From Rhododendron vialii (Eukaryota > Streptophyta > Magnoliopsida > Ericales > Ericaceae), in contig NC_080563.1 in assembly GCF_030253575.1 (NCBI RefSeq), positions 35,883,001 through 35,947,000 on the forward strand: a stretch of 64,000 nt of DNA, written 5' to 3'. A model generated the notes under the pieces. It did not search any database. It saw only the letters and a list, made by a program, of their open reading frames with translations, and had not been told where the DNA came from. Shown piece by piece: positions 1 through 9,471 of this stretch (positions are counted from its first letter, which is position 1; every line of letters starts with the position of its first letter). Both the position numbers and the translations under genes were made by a program.

Positions 1-382
1 TTGGACTCCTCAAGAAAAAATCCTCAAACACCCGTCTATAGGAGGGTTCTTGACCCATTGCGGTTGGAATTCGCTTCTTGAAAGCATTGTTGGTGGGGTG
101 CCGATGATATGTTGGCCTGCTCATGCCGAGCAGTACACCAACTGCTGGTTTGTTTGCAATCACTGGGGACTAGGGATGGAGATAACTGAGGTCAAGAGGG
201 ACTTAGTGGAGAGGCTTGTGAGGGAGTTGATGGTCGGAGAGAACGGGAAAATGATGAAGGCAAAAGCCTCGGAATGGAAGAAGGCTGCTGAAGATGCTGT
301 CACTGCTCCAGCCGGATCATCTTACGTGAATTTCGACAACCTAGTTAACGAGGTGCTCCTATCCAAATTCCAATCCTCTTAA
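1..382 (+). CDS. UGT85A-type UDP-glucosyltransferase, 3' end only (cut by window edge)
   Basis: The open frame starts at base 2 and gives the last 126 residues of a family 1 plant UDP-glycosyltransferase, ending at TAA 380-382. The first residue is the Trp that opens the 44-residue PSPG box. The box is complete ([22 protein letters not shown]) and ends in Gln, the residue usually linked to UDP-glucose use. After it come the EITEVKR and [15 protein letters not shown] segments that also end the other copies here. The enzyme would transfer glucose from UDP-glucose to a small hydroxylated metabolite in the cytosol; the acceptor cannot be read from sequence. Exon 1 and most of exon 2 lie outside the window, so I cannot tell whether the gene is intact. 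AATAAA at 531-536 is a possible polyadenylation signal. Confidence 0.9.
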   Translation, partial: WTPQEKILKHPSIGGFLTHCGWNSLLESIVGGVPMICWPAHAEQYTNCWFVCNHWGLGMEITEVKRDLVERLVRELMVGENGKMMKAKASEWKKAAEDAVTAPAGSSYVNFDNLVNEVLLSKFQSS

Positions 383-3300
383 GTGTGTCACTCTACTATG
401 ACGAAATTTAAATTTCTTGACTCAGTACCGTTTGTTTGAGTCTTTCTGTACTTCTGTAACTCTGGATCTTGTTTCTTTTTCTTTTCCTTTTTTGACGTTA
501 CGTTTTGCTTTTGTTGGGTTATCTTATTTCAATAAAACACCATTGTTCAATAGTTTGGCTATGGATGTGTCTGAAAAAAAATTCATGTTAGTGATGTTTC
601 ACTTCTACTGATCACTTCTTGAGTTCAACTAGTATTTCTACCAGTTTGAGTTTGGTTTGTTCATTCAAGGCCCGGTAAACCGTTCAGTTTCTTTCATGGA
701 TCCTATCATTTTTGTTTCTAGTTTGAGTTTGGCTCGTAGTCTCGTACCATAAAACAAGCCAACCATACTCAAAAACAACTTTTCTTTTGCTTGTAAGTCT
801 TCAAAATAGTTGAACGGTGTGCTTATGATCTTCCCAAATTAGTCAAGGTGCGCGAAACTGACCCGGACACAAGGTTATCAAAAAAAGATTTTTAACGTAC
901 TATTCAGTTCAATGAACATATTTAATACCTTTAATAAATCGAGTTAGTTAATGAGCTCGAATCTTGATCAACTCCGTAAAAATTTTACACTTGAGATTGA
1001 TTCGACTAATGAACAAATCATGTTTGAGCATCTTTTTAAAATTATTAAGCTTTCAAACCAAGACTGAATAATTTCTTGCACGGCTCAATTGGTTTTATTA
1101 AATTAGCAGCCCTAATTCTATTTCCCAACCGGTGGTAATACATTAGTAACTGTAATTTCCATGCGTTTGTTGCCTTTTATGAATAATTCTGTATAATCTC
1201 TCTACCCCTTCATTCAAAGCAAAGGAACTGTTTACAAAAGCCCAAAATTGAGTTCCAATCCTTTGAAGAAATCTCTAAGCAATTTTTATTTTTACGAAAT
1301 CAAGCCACACCAAACTGATTACCAATTCTCAACATCATATTAAACTATATAGATAAACATAGTCACCTGATAAATTTTATAAAATTTATGAGTGATTCTC
1401 TTAAAATTTGATTTTTCAAGGTTAAATTTTTCAAAGAATCTAAAGCTTCGACGAACGCCACGAATTCACGATTCAGATTAATGTAACAAATTAAATCTTG
1501 GTGGTGAAATTTTATTTGGTTAAAATTGGAAACGAAGTTAATTGTACAGGGCCTTATTACCTCCAATTATTTAATTCACGATGGAGCCCATAAATTACCG
1601 TGGTGGAAACTTGGGGTTTTCAAATTTGAGAGCGAAATGAGTTAATGAGTGTGACACCGCGACATTGTCTAACCCTCCTTACTCCAATCACATCCACTAA
1701 TCTGCCACCAACAACCAGCCACCACCTATAACCTATTGCCATCACCTCCATCATTTGCACATCTACTAACAAGTGTTTCCGGTAGTGAAAGATTTGTAGA
1801 TTTTAATTTGTGGTTGAGAAGTTATTAGGTGTTTCCGGTAGTGGAGATCTCCCAGTAGTGAATAAATTATTAAGAAATGTAAAGTTGTTTTCGGTAATAA
1901 ATAATTTGTCAATGAGTTTGTGAGTTAAGTTACTGTAGCAAAAAAAATTTTGGTGACAATTTTTTTGTTAGTGGAAACAAAATGGTAAAATAATGAAACT
2001 TTTTTGTTAGTAAAAACGATATAGTAAAATGCGTTAAATTTTTAGTATTTTTTGTTAATGAAAACACCCCTAAATAGAAAAATTATTTACAAGGATGCAA
2101 CCCAAAACATGAAGGGAAAAAAAAAAAAGTTCATCTCAAAAGCTATTTTTCCCCTCCGAAACTATTGGAGAGTACGCTAGGACTTTAATCGTCTCTTGTC
2201 CAATCAAGATCTCCAAGACACCAGCAGGTAAAAGCACCGCATAACAGTGCATTACAACCTTTGAATAGTTACTCGGATTTTTGTCAAGCCATAATCATTT
2301 GAATAGTCATCATGGACACGGTTGCCGTTCCCATGTGGGTGAGCTGGGGCGGTGACCTCACGTCCGTTCAGGATCGAGTGTGGCATATGGCTGTCGGAGG
2401 CACGCTGGCCGAAGATGATACATGACTGCCAAAGGGTCGGCTTCCGAGTTGACTGTACGAACTCATGTTGTCATAACTCGTATTTTGAGGCCATTGGTAA
2501 GCCGAACCAGATCTCAGTAGTGGCTCGAATTTAGGTGAACCATCAAGGGAGGATTCGTAACTACGCTCGGTGTTTCCCGAGCCGTTTCCTCGGCCTGCTC
2601 AAAACTCTGCCACAATGTGTAGTAAAAAAGACACATAGTGGTTAATAATTACAGTACTCGATACCAATTACCAAGACCCACAATCACTTGCAATCAGCAA
2701 TCATTAACAAGCCAACGATTTCCACACCACCGGGAGATCCTTGCACGTAGCGTCCAATTATCCAGATCAAACAATTCGTTAGACAATTTTTGTCGAGCAA
2801 TTCTAGCTAGTACACAGAGAATATATCCCGAAATTACACCAAAAAGATAAATCAGCGGTATAAATTCACTTCAAAAGATAAATTAACAGTACAAATTCAG
2901 TTTTTGAATAATATCGGAATATATTTTATGTGAGGGACTGGGGGATGGTGCATGTTGTGCACACCGTGCTGCGCACATTCGGACCGTCCATATCTGAAAT
3001 CAATGATCAAGATTTTCAAGACAGTTGGACGATTGAGATTACGTAACACTGAGATGGTCAGACAGATGTTGTAGACTTATTTTACAAAATGCATACTCAC
3101 CGGTGCAATAAAATTTATGTCAAAAGATTCAGTTATTTTTCGAATTATCCAAGGTCACCTCGAATTAATTGGAAATTATTGGAATGATGCCAAAGAATTT
3201 TTGGACTTTTTTATTTTTATTTTTCTAGAATTGTAATTACTACAAGGAATAAAACGGGTGTCCCCCGTGAAAATGGTATCCCGTAGTGCATCAATGCATT

Positions 3301-3822
3301 GCGGCTTCACAGGGCATCTTAGTGCAGTCAATTGAAATTTCATCATCGTGATCTAAACTGCTCAGGGTGGGTTCTTGTAAACTTATTTTTTTCTTCGTTT
3401 TTTGTGTTTTGTTGATTTTTTTATAATTTCTATAAGATTTTTGCATTAAATTTTTTAAATTAATCATCCGTCTCGACAAGAATAGTCTAAAAGTAAAAAA
3501 ATTATGACCAAAAGCAAAAAAAATTCAATAAAGACGCAAAAAGTATCAACAACTGTCCTTTTTTTCTAATCTAAAGTGTTGTCTTATATGAACTTTGTTT
3601 AACATCAGTCCATACTTTTATACCTTTTTAATTGAAGAAACGAATGATTAACCTAAAAATTACAACGAAAAAATAAACAAGAGATTATGAAAAATGAGAG
3701 ATACCGAAATAATTTTTGGATATATAAGCTTACAAGAACGCCACCATGAATTTTATTGTGAAATCGTGTCGCATGTGCATCTAACTTTTATTCCAATGTA
3801 ACAGCAGCATGGCCAAATACCG
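383..3822. other. Intergenic, no gene seen
   Basis: This AT-rich stretch holds the 3' UTR of the edge gene with AATAAA at 531-536 and a short SINE-like remnant at 841-870. Around 1795-1990 it has repeats built on a TTTCCGGTAGTG motif that recur in diverged form near 45960-46060. The short open frames at 2352-2534 and 2638-2850 have no recognisable domain. Confidence 0.6.
841..870 (+). repeat. SINE Angio-domain-like remnant
   Basis: The block contains GGTGCGCG followed by CTGACCCGGACAC. From memory this resembles the conserved Angio-domain near the 3' end of many angiosperm SINEs. Related blocks occur at 6876-6904 (-), 58182-58213 (+) and 63061-63092 (-). No tRNA-like head or poly(A) tail is clear here. 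Confidence 0.45.
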
Positions 3823-4032
3823 GAAATTTTTTGAGTGCCGGGTGGGTACCACGTGGTGTCTGCTTGGCACATCCGAGCCGTCCATTGTATTTTTGAACGG
3901 CTCGGATTTGGAAAGAAAAAAAAGAGAGACAAAGTGTTGGGGTGAAAGGAGAAAGAGAATTTCACTCTGAGCTATTCAAAAATATATTAGAGGCCCGATT
4001 ATGCCGAGTAGCTACCGAGTGGACATTTCTTG
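3823..4032. mobile_element. Palindromic MITE, GTGCCGGGTGGGTACC family
   Basis: The left arm reads AATTTTTTGAGTGCCGGGTG then GGTACCACGTGG; the right arm is a diverged inverted copy. The middle carries GA-rich AGAGAGA and CCGAGCCGTCC blocks. It is the same family as 10024-10260, 43551-43783 and 57538-57755. This copy is the most decayed and I did not find a clean TSD. Confidence 0.6.
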
Positions 4033-4139
4033 ATTAGAGGTTGTCGATGACGAACTAAAAGGGAAAGTATTGTCGGTGTTTATTTCCCACGTGAGAACAA
4101 CGCAAAGGGTAGTCCAGTTAGTTCGTTCATGGTTTTGCT

Positions 4140-4410
4140 CCTCATACGTGTTGTGCACACGTTACGGGGCCCACCTCGGGTTTCATTATTTGATTTGAAC
4201 TGTTCATTTTGTTCGTCTCATCGGGTACGTAGTCCACGTAAATATCAAGTTGATCAGACAATCATAACTATGTTTTCAAAATGCATTTTTTTTCGATCAA
4301 CCTGAATTTTTACGTAAACTATGAGGCGATCAAAATGAACAATTCAGATCAAATAATGAGACCCGGCCAGGGTGGGCCACATAACATGTGCACAACACGT
4401 GTCATGTGCA
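4140..4410. mobile_element. Palindromic MITE with GTGTTGTGCACA arms
   Basis: ACGTGTTGTGCACACGTTAC on the left is matched by an inverted ACATGTGCACAACACGTGT on the right. The arms continue inward (GGGCCCACC against GGTGGGCC; a TGAACTGTTCATTTTG-like stretch against CAAAATGAACAATTCA). The short open frame 4281-4544 is part of this hairpin, not a gene. Confidence 0.6.
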
Positions 4411-5896
4411 TTGGTGCACAACACACACCTCGTCCCCTGTGTCCAAGCAATAAAGAATGTGTTCAAGCAATAAAGAAGTTATTTCTCGTGAATCTCTTAG
4501 GCTCTGCGTGGATGGTTAGCCTGCCTGTTTTTAATTGGACCTAAAAAGAAATTAGCAGTGATGCGCGTAAGCTAATCCAGACTCGTTTGACTTTCGAGAA
4601 AAAAATTGAAATGGAGACATGTTTTACAAATCACAAATGATAACATGATTTTTATCACAATTTTGTTCCTAAACAAAAAAAACAAAAACAAAAACTAAGG
4701 TAATTAATTTTGGCACTCCAATTTTTTTATAACTACACTCCACTATTTTATTATCTTAGTGTTTAAAATATGAATAACATAACACTAAAAGGCGAAGTAA
4801 AAAAAGAAAAAAACTAAAAGAAAAATATAAATGTGTGATTATCAACATCTAGAATGCCAATATCATTTCTCAAAAAATACAAAAATTAAACAATTCTGAT
4901 TAATAAAAATATGTGGAGAAAACTTATCACTAGAACGAACAGAAAGATCAAGTCGACCCTCAAAAGGGGACCAAAAAATATTTCGACCCCTTAAAGATTC
5001 TACCACCTCCCTTTGCAAAACGAGAATTTAAAATTAATGCATTTTCTTCAACAAAAAAATCAATTAATATTTAAGTCTAATATTAATATTAGTCGACCTT
5101 CAAAAGGGGACCAAAAATCAATTAATATTAGTAAAGTTAACAAAAAAGAAAGTGACATAATCAAGTACAAACTCCCTCCTTCGTTATAAAATCAATTGTA
5201 AGAACATATCTAAGTCTCATATTCAGCGGTTGAATCAGATCTAGCAGCACTCAATAATGAGACAAAAGAAAAGGAGGCAGATATGTCGGCAAAAAACCCC
5301 AAACATTTTCGCGCAGGAACAAGTGTAGACCTGAAAATTGAATCACGATTAAGATAAGTACTGAAAATTATCTATCTATGTATATATGGAGAGAAAAAGA
5401 TCTCATATTTTCATACTGTACGTTTAACCAGCGATCATTGGCTGGCTACATTAAAGAAGCGAAAGCGAAAATGACTGAGAGCATAAGGTATAATTGGGCG
5501 GCCGGTGTGTTTGAATTTGGACTCCATTTGACCTTTATAGGGTAGAAATTAGTGATGCTCTTTTAACTTGTCCAATATTATGTGAATCTCAGTGTTCCAG
5601 AATTTAAAAATAAATGAGCTTAATTGGGTTTGCCGTTTGCGTTAATGTTTTGACAAGTTTCCTTATTCCTTTGAGGATGTTCAGTTTTTTCATATGTGGA
5701 TGTTCAGTTTTTTTTTTTTTTAATCCTCCATATGTGAATACAAATGGCGTAAAATAGGTAGAATATATGGGTAATAGTGGAAAGTAGGTGTAATGATTAC
5801 ATGTCCCTAACAGCGACTCTTATTTAGGAACGAGGTAGGGAGTATTTTAAAACTTGTTTTGCGCATCGTACCAATAACATTTGGAATTAAGGGAGT
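4411..5896. other. Intergenic, no gene seen
   Basis: AT-rich DNA without a gene. A short direct repeat (GACC-TCAAAAGGGGACCAAAAA) occurs at about 4955 and 5096. The start of the UGT relic follows directly. Confidence 0.55.
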
Positions 5897-6684
5897 ATAA
5901 AACTTCTGCCTTTTTTCTCAACACAATCAGACGGATTGGAGCGTGAAGCTCTTGATGCTTTTTCATCAATGTTTCCTCCAGTGTTTGCCATAGGCCCTCT
6001 GCAGTTACTTGAAGAAAAGCAAATCCCTAAAAATAGTGAACTAGAAAATAAAGTATTGAATATGTGGACAGAGGATTTAGACTGTCTCACTTGGCTCGAT
6101 AAAAAAGAACCGAGCTCAGTTATTTACGTAAACTTCGGTAGCGTGGCTCGGATGTCATCCAAAGAGCTATTGGAATTTGGTTGGGGACTTGCCAATAGCA
6201 AACAAATTTTTTTGAGGGCAATCAGACCCGATTTGGTGTTGGGTGAATTTGCGATTTTTCCATCTGAGTTTGAGGCTGAAATCAAAGATAGGGGACTATT
6301 GGTAACTTGGTCTCCTCAAGAGAAAATCTTCAGACATCCATCTGTGTTGGAGGGTTCTTGACCCATTGTGGCTGGAATTCGATTCTTGAAAGTATTGTTG
6401 GAGGCTAGGAGTTCTAATGATATGTTATAGCAATCCACAAACTGTTGGTACCTTTGCAAGCACTGGGGATTGGGCATGGAGATAACTAACGCGAAAAGGG
6501 AGGAAGTGGAGAGGGTTGTGAGAGACCTCATGATTGGAGAGAATGGGAAGATGATGAAAGCAAAAGCCGTGGAATGGAAGAAGGTTGCCGAAGATGCTGT
6601 CAACGCTCCAACTGGATCGTCCTGCATATGGATTTCGACAACTTGGTTAACAAGGGGTCCTCCTCTCCAAATATCAAAATACTA
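5897..6684 (+). pseudogene. UGT85A-type relic, exon 2 only, multiply broken
   Basis: Homology to UGT85 exon 2 begins near the GSAIILNTID region of intact copies (about residue 220) and runs to the C-terminus. Exon 1, the intron and the first part of exon 2 are missing. The frame is open from about 5936 to 6361 through NFGSVARM and WSPQEKI. A 2-bp insertion then changes the TCTGTTGGAGGG of intact copies to TCTGTGTTGGAGGG and shifts the frame inside the PSPG box. The end of the box (PM..W..EQ) is deleted or scrambled with stops near 6407-6430. The frame recovers at 6470 (GMEITNAKREEVERVVRDLM) and shifts again near 6626, so the usual C-terminus is lost. It is closest in style to the edge gene and gene D (GMEIT rather than GLEIT). 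Catalytic activity is ruled out. Confidence 0.9.
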
Positions 6685-7686
6685 ATTGAAAACTCGGGCT
6701 TCCAATTCTAGCAGCGTGTGTTTTATATGACATTAAACATAAGTAAGACAGGTTATGTTGTTTATCTAATCAAACTCTTAGTTGGATGTTTTGTGCTTCT
6801 TTTTAGAAGTTGTTTCCTCGTTGCATGATGTGGATCTTAATTTTCTGGAATTTTTTTTAATAATAACCGGATATTCGGTCAGCTTGCGCGCACATCGACT
6901 AATTACGGAGCTTTGAAGGTAATGATCGGGCATAACCCCTAGCGACCCCAAGGTTCGGAATTAATTTTCTGGATTTGAACAAAAATGTAGAGACTGACTG
7001 ACCCGCGGTTGATTCATTTCCCCTTATGAGGCAGGAACCTGCAAATATAGATGGGTTCTTATTTTTTTTGTTTTGTTCAAAACGGTAGGAGTATTATTAG
7101 AGAACGGCAACAAATGGTTACATCAAAACGATGGTTCACCTTCATCAAGATAAGGTTTCCACAACCACACTTCCTGGACGTCGCACTCCTATACAGCTCT
7201 GTGTAAACAGTTCGGTTTGGTCCAGTTTTGGTAATTTTGCAAACCAAACCGACATTTTGGTTTGAATATTTACAAACCAAACCAAACCAAATATTATTGA
7301 TTTGGTTTGGTTCAGTTTGACCGGTTTATTTCGATTTTTGATTTGAACTCAAAGCATCACAAACATAAATAAAACATTAGCTAGTTCCAATCATCCCAAC
7401 GTTTTAGCCTGTTCCAGTAGATAGTTCCAATCATCAACATAGACCATTAGCTAGTTCTAACATAAATAAACCAATCCGTGAAGAAGTAGATAGTTCCAAA
7501 CATTATACTAAAAATATTCATAGGAGAAGTGGCTAGTTCCAACATAAAAAAAAAATTCATTCGGTATCCTACAGTAGTTAAATTAAAAAAATGATATTAA
7601 GCGACATTACATTGAAAAAAATCAACTAAATAGACATTGAAGATGGTTATTCATTACTTCTCGCTTTTTGGGATCAATATACCATC
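6685..7686. other. Intergenic, partly paralogous to the 3' side of gene A
   Basis: No gene. A TTTCCCCTTATGAGGCAGGA segment at 7018 and the CGCACTCCTATAC segment near 7183 recur at 13791 and 13847, suggesting that the relic's 3' flank and gene A's 3' flank share ancestry. A reverse SINE-like block lies at 6876-6904. From about 7527 the sequence is paralogous to the 5' flank of gene B (from about 23007). Confidence 0.55.
6876..6904 (-). repeat. SINE Angio-domain-like remnant, reverse strand
   Basis: On the minus strand it reads TTAGTCGATGTGCGCGCAAG then CTGACC. This is the best-preserved of four such blocks in the window. Confidence 0.5.
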
Positions 7687-8877
7687 CATAGTTGTCAAAT
7701 CGTGAATCGAATCGAGAATCGAAAAGGTCCACTGGCGAATCGTGAATCGTTCCAATTCGGTCAAAATTTTTAAAATGCATAAAAAATATAGATTTCAAGT
7801 TTGAATCAACAAAAGTATTGTTTCCAAAGATAAATAGATGATTACATAGTCTAAATAAGCAAGACACTTGCTTTTATTGCAAAAATGTGGGTTGAAATCT
7901 GAGTTGGGAGTGGAAGTGAATAGAATATCAGACATTTGGAAGTGAAGAATATAATAACATATAGTTGGAAGTGGGAGTGAACATAATATCATATATTTGG
8001 AAGTGAAGAATATAATAACATATAATTGGAAATTGGAGTGAATATAATATTATATAAGTTGGGAGTGGAGAATATAATAGTTATAGTGGGGAATCTAATA
8101 GCATATAGTGGAGAATATAATAGTCTAAATGTTGGGAACGGGACAATATAAGCCTCATTAACTGTACAAAAATTCTACAACCACACCCAAAATCACACAC
8201 CTAAATACACTCTCTCTCTCACAAAACACAAGAGTCCCACACACACACATAATGTGTGTGGGACCCTTGTGTTTTGTGAGAGGGTGTGTATTTGAGTGTG
8301 TAAATTTGGGTGTGGTTGTAGCATCTCTCTTAACTGTTTACTATGCCTATTCGATGGCAAACAAATTCAATGAAATAGATTATCGGTGGCTAAGCTCTTC
8401 CTAATCGACGGCCAACAGTTCGACGGTCGACGATGTCATGGTGTCTTTTATTCTGTTAGAGATGCTGCATGAAGCTCTGTTCGAAGCTCGGTTCTTTGAG
8501 CTCTATTCTTCCGGAACCCACAAGTATGTAAAACCCAATTTTTTTTGGATTACGACTGTGGAGAACCAAATTGATCCTCTTAAAATCTTCCTTAAAGGGT
8601 TTCGACCCTTCGTATGGCAGAAAAAACTATTACAAAACCTGATATTCAACTTTAATTTCATTTTCGGTGGCAAAAATTTGACCCCACCCGCCGGGCTCGA
8701 AAACAAACTAAATTGTACGATTCTCGAATCGATTCGTCGATTCTCGAATCGATTCGTCGATTCTGTCTACGATTCTCCCCCATTTACGATTCTTTGTATC
8801 GGTTCGAATCGATGATACCTCGAATCGAACCAAATTGTACGATTCGAATCGCGAATCGCACGATTTCGACAACTATG
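7687..8877. mobile_element. hAT-like non-autonomous element, 8-bp TSD
   Basis: The element starts CATAGTTGTC and ends with its exact inverse GACAACTATG. It is flanked by a perfect 8-bp direct repeat ATACCATC (7679-7686 and 8878-8885). The ends continue as GATTCGAATCG-rich inverted sequence. The paralogous DNA upstream of gene B has the empty site ATACTATC at 24537-24544. An 8-bp TSD suits hAT elements. No transposase frame is present. A smaller MITE is nested at 8166-8329. Confidence 0.85.
8166..8329. mobile_element. Hairpin MITE nested in the hAT-like element
   Basis: An almost perfect hairpin: TACAACCACACCCAAA on the left and TTTGGGTGTGGTTGTA on the right, closing at CACACACACATAATGTGTGT. 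An 8-bp direct repeat TTAACTGT flanks it (8158-8165 and 8330-8337). Confidence 0.8.
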
Positions 8878-9368
8878 ATACCATCTACATTCCATTCCCA
8901 CTGTTTTACACTTATACTTCAACTCTTACCTTTTACAGTACTTTTATTATGTATATTTATATATTTTTTTATGAACAAGTATTATATATCTGGTTCTGTC
9001 TTGTAACAACTCGAATTTTAAACCTATTTTTTTTTGTTAAATAAAGATATAAAATATAAAAGAAAAATAACAGTATTATATATAAGTTGAGAAATTGCCC
9101 GCACTCTAAAAAAGACCAAAAATTTGTGAAGGATTGAAAATATCTCCACCCCTCACCTGCCACCTCTCCCTCTCAGTCAACTCTCTCTCTCTCTCCACGC
9201 TGCTTTCTTCCTTCCCACGAAAACTTGGCTACCACTCCTTCCACTCTCCCCCATGCCACCTATGTTGACCAAGACCACCTCCTTCTCCTCTCTGCCGTCT
9301 CTCTGTTTTTCTCTCTCTACCCGATTCTCTCTCTCCTATTTTTGCTTGGCCTCCGCTCCTCTTCCCTC
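8878..9368. other. Upstream region of gene A, pyrimidine-rich
   Basis: 8878 to about 9060 is paralogous to the B flank near 24545-24640. From about 9130 to 9360 it becomes C/T-rich (many CTCTCT runs) and unlike the promoters of B, C and D. It has no palindromic TGACG element. A TTGACC W-box core lies near 9264. Confidence 0.55.
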
Positions 9369-9378
9369 CTATAAATAC
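9369..9378 (+). promoter_or_regulatory. TATA box of UGT gene A
   Basis: CTATAAATAC lies about 100 bp before the ATG. From this box downstream the sequence aligns with the core promoters of B and C (TATAAAT, AAAGAGATCCAA, CCAATTAGAGA), which supports the placement. Confidence 0.7.
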
Positions 9379-9424
9379 CCACCGGTTCAAAAAAGAGATC
9401 CAATATATCTGGACCCTAGCCAAT

Positions 9425-9425
<1 letters not shown>

Positions 9426-9467
<42 letters not shown>
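9426..9467 (+). repeat. GA microsatellite in the 5' leader of gene A
   Basis: Twenty-one AG units end 4 bases before the ATG. The same position holds about 20 units in B (25192-25231), 10 in C (30299-30318) and about 8 in D (53981-53997, minus strand). Confidence 0.9.

Positions 9468-9471
<4 letters not shown>

Noticed and set aside
9253..9471. In-frame extension of gene A upstream of ATG 9472
   Set aside because: It spans the TATA box and the GA repeat, encodes a run of Arg-Glu, and is absent from the paralogues, whose proteins all start M(A/G)KPHAVIVP.
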